From assembly GCA_029262415.1 (NCBI GenBank), contig JAJCZL010000007.1:17041-81040 (forward strand): 64,000 nt of DNA. The letters run 5' to 3'. The stretch is from Deltaproteobacteria bacterium (GTDB lineage Bacteria > Desulfobacterota > Binatia > UBA1149 > JAJCZL01). The position numbers and the translations under genes are program-made. Under the pieces are notes generated by a model. That model was not told where the DNA came from, did no database searches, and saw nothing but the letters and a program-made list of their open reading frames with translations. Shown piece after piece: positions 23,573-32,495 of the stretch. How positions within the stretch are numbered: the stretch's first letter is position 1; every line of letters starts with the position of its first letter.

Positions 23573-25131
23573 TACTCGGTAACGCGGAAGGAAGCGTAGC
23601 CCGCAGCCTGCAGGCGGGCGCGTAACGCGTGGGTCTCGGCTGCGTCAGCGAAATCTCCGACCCGGACGCGGAACAAAGGCTCGCCGCCCGAGGTAATCTT
23701 GCTGATGTAGACTTCGTTGAACTGCTTGGAGAGGCGGTCTTTGAGTTCGTTCGCGCTGGCGAGGTTTCGGAATGCGGCGACTTGAAGTGCGACCCGCCCC
23801 GATCCCGCCGTCGGTGCACGTGATCCGTGCGCGGCAGCGGGGCGGAGTTGGCGAACGTTGCGGTCAGCAGCATTTGCGGGGACTGAAGCCGCTGCCGCCT
23901 TCGGGTCAGCGGGACTGTCGGTGCGCACACCTGGTGCTGTTGCTGTGGGTGCAGGACGTTCGGGGCCGACCAGAAGCGAACCTCCGGTCGCTTCGCCCGG
24001 CCGTTTTGGGGCGTTGATATTCACCTCGTAGGGCGTGTCAGTGAGGAAGGTCTCGCGCAGCGATCCTTCTGCGATTCGAATCAGCTCTCCGGGGTCGCGC
24101 TCGCGAGCCGGGGGCAGCTTGAATTCCGGCAGTGCAGTGCTGACACCGGCTTCGGTCGGTTTATCGTTGGATACGCCGGGACCCCAAGGATCCATGAGAT
24201 TGACCTGCGTTGCCGCGACACCGACCGCCAGCAGCAGGATCGCCACAGCGGCACCGGCCGGGCCGGCTGCCCACCGATAAGAACTTGGACGACGCAGCAT
24301 CTGGATGTTGTCACGTTCGGTCGTGATCGAGCCGACGACAGTGGCGGCATCGGCGACGAAATCAGGGGTTACGATCTGTGCATCGGTGCCGGCGGCGCGT
24401 TTGAGAGACTCCCGCGCAAGCGCCGTGCATTTGGTTATGACGCCCTCGCTGTGGCGTGCAATCGCCATGATCGCGTCTTTGGTGAACACCCGTTCGGCAC
24501 GCTCTGCGCCGCCCTCGGCGACTCGGTCGCGCAGGAACTCCACGCATTCGTCGGTCGTCATTCGCGCCAATGTGACCGTTGCGACGACCTGCCCAGTGAG
24601 TTCTCGCAAGGTGCGGGTCGCAAGCGTGTCGGCGAGCCGCAGACGTCCGATCAGAATCACCTGGACGACGTCGTTGACCGAAGCGTCGAGATTCAGCGCG
24701 ACCCGCAGGTCTTCGAGTTGGACGGGATCGGCAAGATGCGCGTCTTCGATGATGAAGACAATCGGCTTTTCGGCAAGTTTGGCCTGCTCGACCATCGAAA
24801 GCAGGGCTGCGCGCCGACGCGTGGCCGAGAAAGAGCCCGCAAACGGCTCGGCACGGATAAGCATCTGCTCGATGACGGACGAAGGCGAAGATTTCGCGCA
24901 CGAGATGCTCGCGGTGGCGAAAACTTCGCGACGCGAGAGCACACTGCGGACGAGCAAAGTCTTCCCGAGACCTGCCTCTCCGGTAACCACGACATACCCG
25001 CGTCGCTGACGGAGGGCTTGTTCGATCCGTAACGATGCGACGCCGTAAGGCCCTCCGTAATAGAACCCCAGCGTCTCCCTTTCATCGAAAGGATCTTTGG
25101 ACAGCCCGAAGCGCGTAACCCAGTCTCGCAT
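23572..25131 (-). CDS. ExeA/GspA-like AAA ATPase with transmembrane and SPOR domains
   Basis: The 519-residue protein starts WVTRFGLSKDPFDERE, the usual start of ExeA-like ATPases (FGLxxxPF). Walker A is TGEAGLGKTLLVRSVL near 50 and Walker B is VFIIEDAHLAD near 125, followed by the sensor and winged helix region to about 265. A transmembrane segment (AAGPAGAAVAILLLAVGVAA) lies near residues 280-300. The periplasmic part has a low-complexity linker and a C-terminal SPOR domain (RVALQVAAFRNLASANELKDR to GYASFRV). ExeA couples ATP hydrolysis to peptidoglycan remodelling for type II secretion; SPOR binds denuded glycan strands. The neighbouring nagZ fits a cell-wall role. Confidence 0.82.
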   Translation of the reverse strand: MRDWVTRFGLSKDPFDERETLGFYYGGPYGVASLRIEQALRQRRGYVVVTGEAGLGKTLLVRSVLSRREVFATASISCAKSSPSSVIEQMLIRAEPFAGSFSATRRRAALLSMVEQAKLAEKPIVFIIEDAHLADPVQLEDLRVALNLDASVNDVVQVILIGRLRLADTLATRTLRELTGQVVATVTLARMTTDECVEFLRDRVAEGGAERAERVFTKDAIMAIARHSEGVITKCTALARESLKRAAGTDAQIVTPDFVADAATVVGSITTERDNIQMLRRPSSYRWAAGPAGAAVAILLLAVGVAATQVNLMDPWGPGVSNDKPTEAGVSTALPEFKLPPARERDPGELIRIAEGSLRETFLTDTPYEVNINAPKRPGEATGGSLLVGPERPAPTATAPGVRTDSPADPKAAAASVPANAADRNVRQLRPAAAHGSRAPTAGSGRVALQVAAFRNLASANELKDRLSKQFNEVYISKITSGGEPLFRVRVGDFADAAETHALRARLQAAGYASFRVTE

Positions 25132-25160
25132 CTAGCAAAGTCCCTTATCCACCCTCACCA

Positions 25161-25191
25161 GGCGAAGCGCAAACACCGGTTGTGCTTCGCC
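25161..25191. terminator. Strong hairpin between nagZ and the ExeA-like gene
   Basis: Two 12-base arms, GGCGAAGCGCAA (25161-25172) and TTGTGCTTCGCC (25180-25191), pair completely with one G-T wobble around a seven-base loop. It sits ten bases past the nagZ stop. No T-run follows on either strand, so it could be a mRNA-end stabiliser rather than a classical terminator. Confidence 0.45.
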
Positions 25192-25200
25192 AATGGTTGC

Positions 25201-26280
25201 TCATGCCAGGCGCTCGGCGAGTTCTTGGTGCAGCGCGCAACCGCGAAGGCCGGCGGGCACCGGCACGCGGGCCAGCTTGCGACGGCGCGCGAGAAGTTTG
25301 TCGATCCTCACATGCGCTGCGTAGAGAGTGGCGGGAGCAATTGTGTGGTCGGCGATCGCATCGGCAAGCGCCGCGCGGGTTTCACGAATCGCTTCGGGCT
25401 CTTTGCAGACGAGCACCATATCGCTGCCTGCACCGATGGCGAGAACGGCGGAGCGCCCGATGCCGTAGTGGTCGGCGACCGCTTTCATCTCTAAATCGTC
25501 GGAAACGATCACGCCGCTGAAACCCAGCCGCCCGCGCAACTCTCCGTCGAGAATGCTCGAGCTCAGGCTTGCCGGAAGTTCGCGGTCGAGTGCCTGGTAG
25601 ACGACGTGCGCGGTCATGATCATCGCAACGTTGTGGGCGATCGCCCGTGCGAACGGCGCCATCTCGACGGTGCGCAGACGATCGGCGGGCAGTTCGACGA
25701 AGGGTAGTTCCAAATGCGAGTCGAGGCTGGTGTCGCCGTGGCCCGGAAAGTGTTTGCCGCAGCCAAGCAGCCCGGCTTCAGTCAGGCCTTGAAGATAGGG
25801 AATGGCGTGGTGGGCGACTTCTTCGGGAGTGGTGCCGAAAGCGCGGTCGCCGATGATCGGGTTGTCCGCATTCGTGTTGATGTCCAAGACCGGGGCAAAG
25901 TTAATGTGAAACCCGAAGCTTCGCAGCTCAAATGCCTGTGCGCGCGCGGCTTCGCGGATAAGGCCGGGGTCTGCCGATTTGGTCATCGTCAGCGCGGCCG
26001 GAAACTTCGTGCAGCCTGCGGGCAAGCGATCGATGCGCCCCCCCTCGTGATCGATGGCCAGCAAGAGCTCTTTGTCGTAGTCAAGCAGATCGGCGGTCAG
26101 CCGGGTGAGTGTGTCGCAGTCAGGCATGTTGCGCGCGAACAGGACCACACCCGATGGCCGGACCTCCTCTAACAACGCGCGCGCGTCGGCGTCGAAGGCT
26201 TCGCCTTTTAGACCCACGATCATCATGCGACCGGCGGCGCGTTGTGCAGTCTGGGTGTTCACGGCTGCGATACAGCGCAT
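25201..26280 (-). CDS. nagZ: Beta-N-acetylhexosaminidase (GH3)
   Basis: The ATG at 26280 gives 359 residues, near the family norm; the frame allows a start at 26376 with an extra 32 residues without family similarity. Key motifs are LLLAIDHEGGRIDRLP (DHEGGRVxR), GLLGCGKHFPGHGDTSLDSH (catalytic His-Asp pair loop) and VIVSDDLEMKAV (nucleophile Asp). NagZ removes GlcNAc from anhydromuropeptides in the cytoplasm during peptidoglycan recycling. No signal peptide is evident from the chosen start. It lies upstream of the ExeA-SPOR gene on the same strand, suggesting co-expression of wall-related functions. Confidence 0.9.
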   Translation of the reverse strand: MRCIAAVNTQTAQRAAGRMMIVGLKGEAFDADARALLEEVRPSGVVLFARNMPDCDTLTRLTADLLDYDKELLLAIDHEGGRIDRLPAGCTKFPAALTMTKSADPGLIREAARAQAFELRSFGFHINFAPVLDINTNADNPIIGDRAFGTTPEEVAHHAIPYLQGLTEAGLLGCGKHFPGHGDTSLDSHLELPFVELPADRLRTVEMAPFARAIAHNVAMIMTAHVVYQALDRELPASLSSSILDGELRGRLGFSGVIVSDDLEMKAVADHYGIGRSAVLAIGAGSDMVLVCKEPEAIRETRAALADAIADHTIAPATLYAAHVRIDKLLARRRKLARVPVPAGLRGCALHQELAERLA

Positions 26281-26425
26281 CGGCGCGGGCTTGCCCGCGT
26301 CTGGGCGCTGGTTGCAGGATATCAGGTTCGGCTCACCCGGCACAGGTTGACACGTAGATCGCACGTACTTGGCCAAACTGGCATCTTATTAACCCGGTTG
26401 CGGCTACACGCCGGGGCGTAAGTAA

Positions 26426-26869
26426 GTGGATTCAGGAATCGCACTCCGCTCGATCGAACGAGAGTTCTTTCGAACCTTGAACCGCGTTGTCGAGCCCATG
26501 GTTCGCGTGGGAATCGGATCCCCTCGAATCGTGCCGGGTGGCCTCATCCTCCTTGAGGCGCGCGGGCGTAAATCGGGTCGTGCAATCCGCACCCCGCTGG
26601 TAGCTACGCGTCTGGGACGCTACGTGGTCATCGCGACGTTTCGTGGTGACCGATCACAGTGGGTGCTCAACCTTGCGGCCGAACCGAAGGTTCGTTACTG
26701 GCTCGGAGGTCGCGTACACGAGGCCCGCGCGTTCGTGATCCGCGATGGCAAGCGCTTTCGGGTGCCCAAGTCGCTTCCGCGCCCGCTTCAGTATGTTGTT
26801 GAGATCCTCGCGCCCTACAGGAAAGCCGGATGGGCTTTTGCCGTTCTATCGCCGAGGGCAAGGAGATGA
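26426..26869 (+). CDS. Deazaflavin (F420)-dependent nitroreductase family protein
   Basis: The 147-residue protein starts with GTG. It contains GGLILLEARGRKSGRAIRTPL, the LxxxGRKSGxxRxxPL signature of the Ddn/F420H2-dependent oxidoreductase family (split beta-barrel), and WVLNLAAEPKVRYWLGGRVHEARA, the usual NWxxNlxAxPxvxv strand. Members use F420H2 to reduce quinones or nitro compounds; some use flavin instead. Its stop codon overlaps the RBS region of the GST gene. Whether the organism makes F420 cannot be told from this window. Confidence 0.75.
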   Translation: MDSGIALRSIEREFFRTLNRVVEPMVRVGIGSPRIVPGGLILLEARGRKSGRAIRTPLVATRLGRYVVIATFRGDRSQWVLNLAAEPKVRYWLGGRVHEARAFVIRDGKRFRVPKSLPRPLQYVVEILAPYRKAGWAFAVLSPRARR

Positions 26870-26871
26870 CC

Positions 26872-27504
26872 ATGGCGTATCGATTTTTTTATTGGGCACT
26901 ACGCGGACGCGGCGAGCAGGTTCGACTGCTCCTAAACGAGCTAGAGCAAGACTACGAAGATGTTTTTGTCTCTAAAGACCGGGAGTTTCCAAGTTTGAAG
27001 CGCGAAGGTGCCGCGACGCTGGCGTTCGGATCGGTTCCGATGCTTCAGGATGGCGACTTCAAACTCGTGCAAGGTCCGGCGATCATGAACTATCTCGGCA
27101 GCAAGCACGGCATCATGCCGAGCGACCCCCGCTTAGCCGCCAAGACCGAAGCGATGGTCTTGGGTGCGGAGGATATGCGGATGGCGTACTTCCGCATTTT
27201 GGGCAAGGACGAGCGCGCGGCCGAGAAGCGCTCGCAGTTTGTTGAAGGCGACTGGGGCAAGCGTTGGCTTGCGGCCTGGGACGGCCTCCTCGAACTTAAC
27301 GGCGACAACGGATACTTGGTGGGGACGTCTTTGACCCAGGCAGACCTCGCTGTCTGGGACGCGCTGGACGCGATCGTCAACTGGATCGAAGGCGCAGGGT
27401 TCGAAAAGTTCGCCCGTGTCGAAAGCTATTATGAGTCTATTGCGGCGCGCCCGGCGATCGCCGAGTATCTGGTGTCGGACCGGCGAATTGGTAAGAAGCT
27501 TTAG
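26872..27504 (+). CDS. Glutathione S-transferase family protein
   Basis: The ATG at 26872 is seven bases from GGAG and gives 210 residues; an ATG six bases earlier is too close to the RBS. Residues 1-80 form the thioredoxin-like domain, MAYRFFYWALRGRGEQVRLLL, with the catalytic Tyr near residue 7 and a FGSVPMLQDGDFKLVQGPAIMNYLGSKHG glutathione-binding section (cis-Pro and Gln-Gly-Pro/Ser-like). Residues 90-205 form the helical domain (YLVGTSLTQADLAVWDAL). It resembles sigma/alpha-type eukaryote-like GSTs. It may detoxify electrophiles or act as an isomerase. Confidence 0.85.
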   Translation: MAYRFFYWALRGRGEQVRLLLNELEQDYEDVFVSKDREFPSLKREGAATLAFGSVPMLQDGDFKLVQGPAIMNYLGSKHGIMPSDPRLAAKTEAMVLGAEDMRMAYFRILGKDERAAEKRSQFVEGDWGKRWLAAWDGLLELNGDNGYLVGTSLTQADLAVWDALDAIVNWIEGAGFEKFARVESYYESIAARPAIAEYLVSDRRIGKKL

Positions 27505-27627
27505 TTTGCTCGATACGGTTGCATCGCCGCCGCACCTGCGTGCGACGGTAACCTTTTCGGAGCGACGGACGTGTTCTAGTAAGGAGGGCGCGCTGTCGGA
27601 GTAGCGTGTCTGCGGAGGGGTCGAGAC

Positions 27628-28197
27628 ATGCAGAGAATCAAAGGGATGGAACCAAAGCGCGCCGGTTGGCTTGCCCGATACGCCTACAAGCTTTCCGAGA
27701 AGCGTCTGGGGAAGGTCACAGAACCGATCGCGGTCACCGCGCACCACCCGATGATTTTTCGCGCATACGCGGCGTTCGAGTACTTTCTCGAGAAAGCCTC
27801 GTTGGTTGACCGCAAGCTGAAGGCGTTGGCGAGCATCAAACCGGCAACCATGGTCGGCTGTAAGTTCTGTATCGACATCGGTTCGATGATCGGTGCGCAA
27901 AACGGCGTGACCGAGCAGCAGATGAACGACATCCTGTATTACCGTGAGAGCAACGCCTTCTCCGATGTTGAACGAACCGTGATCGATTATGCCGCTGCGA
28001 TGACGAAAACGCCGGTCGAAATTACAGACGCGTTGTTCGAAGATCTGCGCAAGCACTTCAACGACGCACAAATCGTAGAACTCACCGCCGAGATCGCGTT
28101 CGAGAATTATCGCGCGCGTTTCAATCACGCCCTTGGCATCGGCTCGCAAGGATTCGTGGCTGCCGCGCAGGCCACCGACACCGTCATCGCCGGTTGA
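27628..28197 (+). CDS. Carboxymuconolactone decarboxylase / AhpD-like protein
   Basis: The 189-residue protein has a single AhpD-like core: KLKALASIKPATMVGCKFCIDIGSMIGAQNGVTEQQMNDIL, with the redox motif CKFC and following helix, and FSDVERTVIDYAAAMTKTPVEITDALFEDLRKHFNDAQIVELTAEIAFENYRARFNHALG, the standard second half. Members act as alkylhydroperoxidases or decarboxylases. A weak match to the ECF promoter described at 12.7 kb (GGTAAC, 17 bases, CGTG at 27547-27573) lies 54 bases upstream, but with two mismatches. Confidence 0.8.
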   Translation: MQRIKGMEPKRAGWLARYAYKLSEKRLGKVTEPIAVTAHHPMIFRAYAAFEYFLEKASLVDRKLKALASIKPATMVGCKFCIDIGSMIGAQNGVTEQQMNDILYYRESNAFSDVERTVIDYAAAMTKTPVEITDALFEDLRKHFNDAQIVELTAEIAFENYRARFNHALGIGSQGFVAAAQATDTVIAG

Positions 28198-28271
28198 GGT
28201 CCTCGGTGGCTGGGTTGGACTGCCCCCCGGCGGCGTGGTAAATCGCCGACTGGATACTCGGGTGAGGGGTT

Positions 28272-28922
28272 GTGGCTAGAGTCCAGGAAGTCCGTTACAT
28301 TGCCGTCGAAGGCCCGATAGGGGTGGGCAAAACAACGCTGGCCCGTGCGCTGGCGGGGCAGTACGGGGCAAGGCTGGTTTCCGAGCCTCTGGAGGATAAT
28401 CCGTTCCTCCCCAAGTTCTACGAGGACCCGGAACGCTATGCGCTTACCGCCCAGCTTTCGTTCCTGGTAGAGCGCTACCGCCAGCAGCAAGAACTGGTCC
28501 AAATGGACCTTTTTCAGCAGGCCACGGTGGCCGACTATATCTTCGCGAAAGACAGGATTTTCGCGGAGTTGACGTTATCGGATGAAGAGTTAGGCTTATA
28601 CGAGCGTATCTACCAACTCTGCGTCAGCAGAGTCAGGAAGCCGGATCTGGTAGTCTTTTTGGACGCCGGGATCGACATCCTGATGAGGAGATTAAAACGG
28701 CGCGACCGGCCTTTCGAAAATAAGGTTGGCCGGGATTACATAGAGCGGGTGGCTGAGGCGTATAGACGCTTTTTCCACAATTACCGGGACACCCCGTTGC
28801 TCGTGGTCAACAGTTCGGACATCGACTTTGTCGAAAACGGCGGCGACTTTGCCGACCTAGTCCGAGAGATCGGCACGATGCGAAAGGGCGTCAAGACGTA
28901 CGTACCGCTTGGATCCGTGTAG
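28272..28922 (+). CDS. Deoxynucleoside kinase
   Basis: The 216-residue protein begins with GTG. Walker A is VEGPIGVGKTTLARAL near residue 12; the PLEDNPFLPKFYEDP segment binds the nucleoside, and YIFAKDRIFA corresponds to the catalytic-base/DRS-like region; the lid RLKRRDRPFE is near 135. It phosphorylates deoxynucleosides (dGuo/dAdo type) with ATP in the cytoplasm. It precedes panB-panC-panD; in many deltaproteobacteria a deoxynucleoside kinase (often with folK) clusters with pantothenate genes, as here. A 157-base gap with a hairpin separates it from panB. Confidence 0.85.
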   Translation: MARVQEVRYIAVEGPIGVGKTTLARALAGQYGARLVSEPLEDNPFLPKFYEDPERYALTAQLSFLVERYRQQQELVQMDLFQQATVADYIFAKDRIFAELTLSDEELGLYERIYQLCVSRVRKPDLVVFLDAGIDILMRRLKRRDRPFENKVGRDYIERVAEAYRRFFHNYRDTPLLVVNSSDIDFVENGGDFADLVREIGTMRKGVKTYVPLGSV

Positions 28923-29051
28923 TTCGCAGACCTGTTTGCAGGTCAGCGGATGCGAAGGACCGAGACGGGAGCTCTCGAAGGCGTTGGTGGTGCGCGGGCA
29001 CCGTCGGCGTTGACGACAGGGTCGCAAGACCGGTGATCGTCATAAGAGTAG

Positions 29052-29079
29052 CCTTCCAAACGGTTCGGGAGGTTTTTTT
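29052..29079 (+). promoter_or_regulatory. Terminator-like hairpin covering the panB ribosome binding site
   Basis: CCTTCC (29052-29057) can pair with GGGAGG (29067-29072) over a nine-base loop with one G-U, followed by seven T residues that end directly at the panB ATG (29080). The right arm is the panB Shine-Dalgarno sequence. The structure could stop transcription or hide the RBS; either would regulate pantothenate synthesis. It is short, so chance pairing is possible. Confidence 0.4.
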
Positions 29080-29940
29080 ATGGCGATTGCATTCGAAGAA
29101 GCGAAAGTCACCGTCCCCTCCGTCCTCTCTGCGAAGGGTGAGCGTAAGCTCACCATGCTGACCGCTTACGACTACACATTCGCAAGGCTGGCCGATGCCG
29201 CCGGGGTTGACATGCTGCTGGTCGGCGACTCGCTCGGGATGGTCGTGCAAGGCGCGGACAACACACTAGCGGTGACTATGGACGAGATGGTTTACCATAC
29301 GCGTCTGGTCTGTCGCGGGCGCGAGCGTGCATTGGTGGTTGGCGACATGCCGTTTCTTTCTTACCAAGTTTCACCAACCGACGCGGTCATGAATGCCGGT
29401 CGCTTTATCAAAGAAGCCGGATGCGAGGCCGTCAAGCTCGAAGGCGGCGTTCATATGGCCGAGACGATTGACCGTCTCGTCTCCATCGACATCCCCGTTG
29501 TCGGCCACATCGGCCTGACGCCGCAATCGGTCCACCGCATGGGCGGGCATAAAGTGCAGGGCAAGCGTGCGGGCGATGCGCCGGGTTCACGCGCACGCTT
29601 GCTGAAAGACGCCAAAGCCGTCGAACAGGCAGGCGCATTCGCGCTTGTGATCGAAGGTGTCCCTGCGGATCTAGCCACGGAGATTACCGATACGGTTTCA
29701 ATTCCGACGATCGGCATCGGCGCGGGCGTCGGCTGTGACGGTCAGGTGCTGGTTATGCACGACGTGCTCGGTCTCGAGCAGCGCTTCTCGCCCAGGTTTG
29801 CCAAACGGTACGGCGAACTCGGCGCAGCCGCGGTATCCGCGATGTCCGCATTCGTCTGCGAAGTTCGTGAGCAAAGCTTCCCGACGCCGGCACACAGCTT
29901 CAGTTCCCCGCGCCCGGTAAAGCGCAAGCGTGCCTCCTGA
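29080..29940 (+). CDS. panB: 3-methyl-2-oxobutanoate hydroxymethyltransferase
   Basis: The 286-residue protein has the expected motifs: [36 protein letters not shown] at 24-58 (metal Asp in VGDS), [41 protein letters not shown] and the catalytic Glu in ALVIEGVP; it ends with [22 protein letters not shown]. It makes ketopantoate from 2-oxoisovalerate and methylene-THF. The C-terminal 20 residues ([12 protein letters not shown]) are a basic tail. It is 19 bases upstream of panC. Confidence 0.95.
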   Translation: MAIAFEEAKVTVPSVLSAKGERKLTMLTAYDYTFARLADAAGVDMLLVGDSLGMVVQGADNTLAVTMDEMVYHTRLVCRGRERALVVGDMPFLSYQVSPTDAVMNAGRFIKEAGCEAVKLEGGVHMAETIDRLVSIDIPVVGHIGLTPQSVHRMGGHKVQGKRAGDAPGSRARLLKDAKAVEQAGAFALVIEGVPADLATEITDTVSIPTIGIGAGVGCDGQVLVMHDVLGLEQRFSPRFAKRYGELGAAAVSAMSAFVCEVREQSFPTPAHSFSSPRPVKRKRAS

Positions 29941-29959
29941 GCGGTAGGAATACCGAGAC

Positions 29960-30871
29960 GTGAAGATCGTCACCGACATCAAGAAGATGCAGGAGCTTGG
30001 CCTGCAAACCCGCGGCGCGGGCCTGCGCGTGGGTTTGGTGCCGACCATGGGCGCGCTGCACGAAGGTCATCTCGAATTGGTGCGCCGTGCACGCGCGCTC
30101 GGCGATGTCGTGGTGGTGTCGATTTTCGTCAACCCGATGCAGTTCAACAACCCGGACGATTTCGAGAACTACCCGCGCACGATCGAGGCTGATGCGCGGT
30201 TGCTCGAATCCGAAGGCGTCGACATCCTGTTTGCTCCCGAGTCCAAGCATGTCTATCCGCAGCCGGCTTTGGCCTACGTTGACGTCGATGGTCTGGGCGA
30301 GCGCCTTTGCGGCCCCGGTCGGCCTGGGCATTTTCGCGGCGTAGCGACGGTGGTTTCGGCTTTGTTTCATATGGTCGGTCCCAGCTTCGCCGTATTCGGC
30401 GAGAAAGATTTTCAGCAGCTCCAGGTGATCCGCCGCATGACAAAAGACCAGCACTTCCCGGTCGAGATCGTTGCGGCCCCGACCGTGCGCGAGGACGACG
30501 GTGTGGCTATGAGTTCACGCAACCGAAGGTTGGGCGCCGCCGACCGCGGGGTTGCGGCCGCGATCTACCGGGGGCTTTGTGCGGCGGCCGATGCATTTAT
30601 CGGCGGCGAGGTGCGTCCCGACGTATTGGTCGCGTGCGCAAGAGCAGAGATGTGCAAGCAGCCGCAGATTGAAATCGAATACTTAGAGCTGCTCGACACC
30701 GAAACGCTCGAGCCCGTAGCGACCGTTCACGCAGATTGTGTGCTCGCGGTTGCCGCCCAACTGGGAAGCGTCCGATTGATTGACAACATCCTATTTTCGC
30801 GAGTGGTGGCGGGGGAGGGCGCACGGAGGCGCCTGCAGGCTTCGGCAACAGGAGTAAACGACAATGCGTAA
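29960..30871 (+). CDS. panC: Pantoate-beta-alanine ligase
   Basis: The 303-residue protein starts with GTG. It has [21 protein letters not shown] (the HIGH-type MGxLHxGH motif), [19 protein letters not shown], the [15 protein letters not shown] loop, [24 protein letters not shown] (KMSKS-like) and a C-terminal dimer domain. It condenses pantoate and beta-alanine using ATP. Its 3' end overlaps the panD start by eight bases, which ties the expression of both. The last residues, after RLIDNI, form a variable tail ([16 protein letters not shown]). Confidence 0.95.
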   Translation: MKIVTDIKKMQELGLQTRGAGLRVGLVPTMGALHEGHLELVRRARALGDVVVVSIFVNPMQFNNPDDFENYPRTIEADARLLESEGVDILFAPESKHVYPQPALAYVDVDGLGERLCGPGRPGHFRGVATVVSALFHMVGPSFAVFGEKDFQQLQVIRRMTKDQHFPVEIVAAPTVREDDGVAMSSRNRRLGAADRGVAAAIYRGLCAAADAFIGGEVRPDVLVACARAEMCKQPQIEIEYLELLDTETLEPVATVHADCVLAVAAQLGSVRLIDNILFSRVVAGEGARRRLQASATGVNDNA

Positions 30872-31265
30872 GATGCTAAGAGGCAAGATTCACCGCGCGA
30901 CGGTTACCGGCGCCGACCTTCACTACGAGGGCAGCGTAACCATCGACCGCACGTTGATGGACCAAGCTGGCTTGCTGCCGAACGAAGCCGTCCAGATCTG
31001 GAACGTCAACAATGGAGAACGCTTCGAAACCTACACCGTAGTCGGCGAGCCGGGCTCCGGGGTTGTCTGCATCAACGGCGCGGCGGCGCACAAGGTCTCG
31101 GTGGGAGATCTGGTGATCATCGCGGCCTTCGGTTGGATGAAAGACGAAGAAGCGGAGAACTGGCAGCCGCGCGTGGTTTTTGTCGATGACAAGAACCGCC
31201 GGGTCGATCTCGACCGCAAAAAGGAGATCGGAGGGCAAAGCCGGCTGAGCAAAGTCTGGGGTTGA
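30864..31265 (+). CDS. panD: Aspartate 1-decarboxylase proenzyme
   Basis: The 133-residue protein starts at the ATG that overlaps panC; an ATG nine bases later is also possible. The self-cleavage site Gly-Ser is in [13 protein letters not shown] at residues 22-26, generating the pyruvoyl cofactor. [21 protein letters not shown] and [20 protein letters not shown] are typical. It supplies beta-alanine for panC. Length is at the upper end of the family because of a C-terminal charged tail ([19 protein letters not shown]). Confidence 0.95.
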   Translation: MRKMLRGKIHRATVTGADLHYEGSVTIDRTLMDQAGLLPNEAVQIWNVNNGERFETYTVVGEPGSGVVCINGAAAHKVSVGDLVIIAAFGWMKDEEAENWQPRVVFVDDKNRRVDLDRKKEIGGQSRLSKVWG

Positions 31266-31280
31266 GCCCGGTACTTGCCA

Positions 31281-31317
31281 GAAACCTACTTGAGGTCGCG
31301 AACCTCGAGTAGGTTTC
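31281..31317. terminator. 16-bp hairpin between convergent panD and BON genes
   Basis: Arms GAAACCTACTTGAGGT (31281-31296) and ACCTCGAGTAGGTTTC (31302-31317) pair over all 16 bases with one T-G wobble and a five-base loop. The stem includes the stop codon of the BON gene. It stands between converging genes, where a bidirectional transcript end is expected, but no T-run follows on either strand. Confidence 0.5.
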
Positions 31318-31849
31318 GGACCTTGCGTACACCTTTCGTCTCGCGCGCAACGCGTTCAGCCTCGGCACGCTGCTTCTCGCTGCTGACCTTGCCTTTCAAC
31401 GAGACGACCCCGCCTTGGGTATCGACGTCGATGTTTAGGTTGTTGACAGTCGTGTTGGCAGTCAGCTTAGACTGAATCTTGCCAGTAATCACCGCGTCGT
31501 CGAGGTTGGAGCCGAGCGATGGGTCACCGACCGTCAATTCGTTAATGACACGCGATACGCCGTTGGTGTCACGCGCGAGTTTCTCGGCCTCGCTGCTTTG
31601 CTCGGCCCGCCCAACGACGCCGCTCAAACGCACCACGCCGTCGTCGGTATCGACGTCGATTTCGAACGGGTTGACCTGCGGGTCGGCGGCAAGTTTGGTT
31701 TTAACCTTACCCGTGATCCACGAGTCCGAGATCTGTTCGCCTACCGTCTTGTTGGTCGAACAACCGAACGCCAATGATAGGGCGATCAAGGTGGCTATGG
31801 TTAGAGACCCAAGTCTCCGGGCGAGGCGTAACTGATGCGATTGTTTCAT
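31286..31849 (-). CDS. Lipoprotein with two BON domains
   Basis: The 187-residue protein has a lipoprotein signal (ATLIALSLAFGC, with Cys30 in the lipobox). Two BON domains follow: ISDSWITGKVKTKLAADPQ to VGRAEQSSEAEKLARDTNGV, and LDDAVITGKIQSKLTANTTV to VSSEKQRAEAERVARETKGV. Each has the VxxxGxVxxxxxxxxA pattern. OsmY-type BON proteins are periplasmic and bind membranes, with expression under osmotic or envelope stress. It is convergent with panD. Confidence 0.9.
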   Translation of the reverse strand: MKQSHQLRLARRLGSLTIATLIALSLAFGCSTNKTVGEQISDSWITGKVKTKLAADPQVNPFEIDVDTDDGVVRLSGVVGRAEQSSEAEKLARDTNGVSRVINELTVGDPSLGSNLDDAVITGKIQSKLTANTTVNNLNIDVDTQGGVVSLKGKVSSEKQRAEAERVARETKGVRKVRNLLEVRDLK

Positions 31850-31994
31850 GCCCTCTATTTCTTAGCGCTCCCTACTCGCGGATCAAGCCGTGAATCTCGC
31901 CGCGCAGCCGTTAGACGCACCGGAATTGAGACGCGCGGAGCGCGGGTGTCGTATCGAAAGCGCAAGCTGCCCTCGCTTCTGCTAGTCTCCGCTC

Positions 31995-32468
31995 GTGGCC
32001 ACGAAGGCTAAAAACACGTCACCTGACGTCCTCAACAAGAAAGCCCGCTTCCAGTACATCTTTGAAGAAACACTGGAGGTTGGTTTGATGCTTCGTGGCA
32101 CCGAGGTCAAGGCCATCCGTGAGGGCAGGGCCAATCTGACCGACTCCTATGTGCGCTTGAAAAAAAATGAGGCGTTCTTGGTGGGTTGTCATATAGGAGC
32201 GTATCCCGCCGCAGGGCTCAACAACCACGAGCCACTGCGTGAGCGTAAGATTTTGCTCCACCGCTCTGAACTCGACCGTCTGATCGGCAAAGTTCGTGAG
32301 CAGGGGTTGACGCTGATCATCCCCAAACTGTACTTCAAGGAAGGCCGCGTGAAGGCCCATCTTGTACTTGCCCGCGGCAAGAAAGCCCATGACAAGCGCG
32401 CGACCTTGCGCGAGCGCGCGGTGAAGAAAGAAGTCGAGCGTGCGATGAAACGCCACAAGGGACGCTAG
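31995..32468 (+). CDS. smpB: SsrA-binding protein
   Basis: The 157-residue protein starts with GTG. The sequence NKKARFQYIFEETLEVGLMLRGTEVKAIREGRANLTDSYVRLKKNEAFLVGCHIGAYP is the OB-fold tmRNA-binding core of SmpB, and the basic C-terminal tail AHDKRATLRERAVKKEVERAMKRHKGR is the part that mimics the anticodon arm in the ribosome. Its partner RNA, ssrA, lies 2.3 kb downstream in this window, separated by two leftward genes. Confidence 0.96.
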   Translation: MATKAKNTSPDVLNKKARFQYIFEETLEVGLMLRGTEVKAIREGRANLTDSYVRLKKNEAFLVGCHIGAYPAAGLNNHEPLRERKILLHRSELDRLIGKVREQGLTLIIPKLYFKEGRVKAHLVLARGKKAHDKRATLRERAVKKEVERAMKRHKGR

Positions 32469-32495
32469 CCGCAGTCGCCGGTTCGCGGCGCTACG

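Noticed and set aside
28931..28950. Hairpin GACCTG-TTTG-CAGGTC after the deoxynucleoside kinase gene
   Set aside because: Only six pairs and no T-run; not enough to call a terminator.
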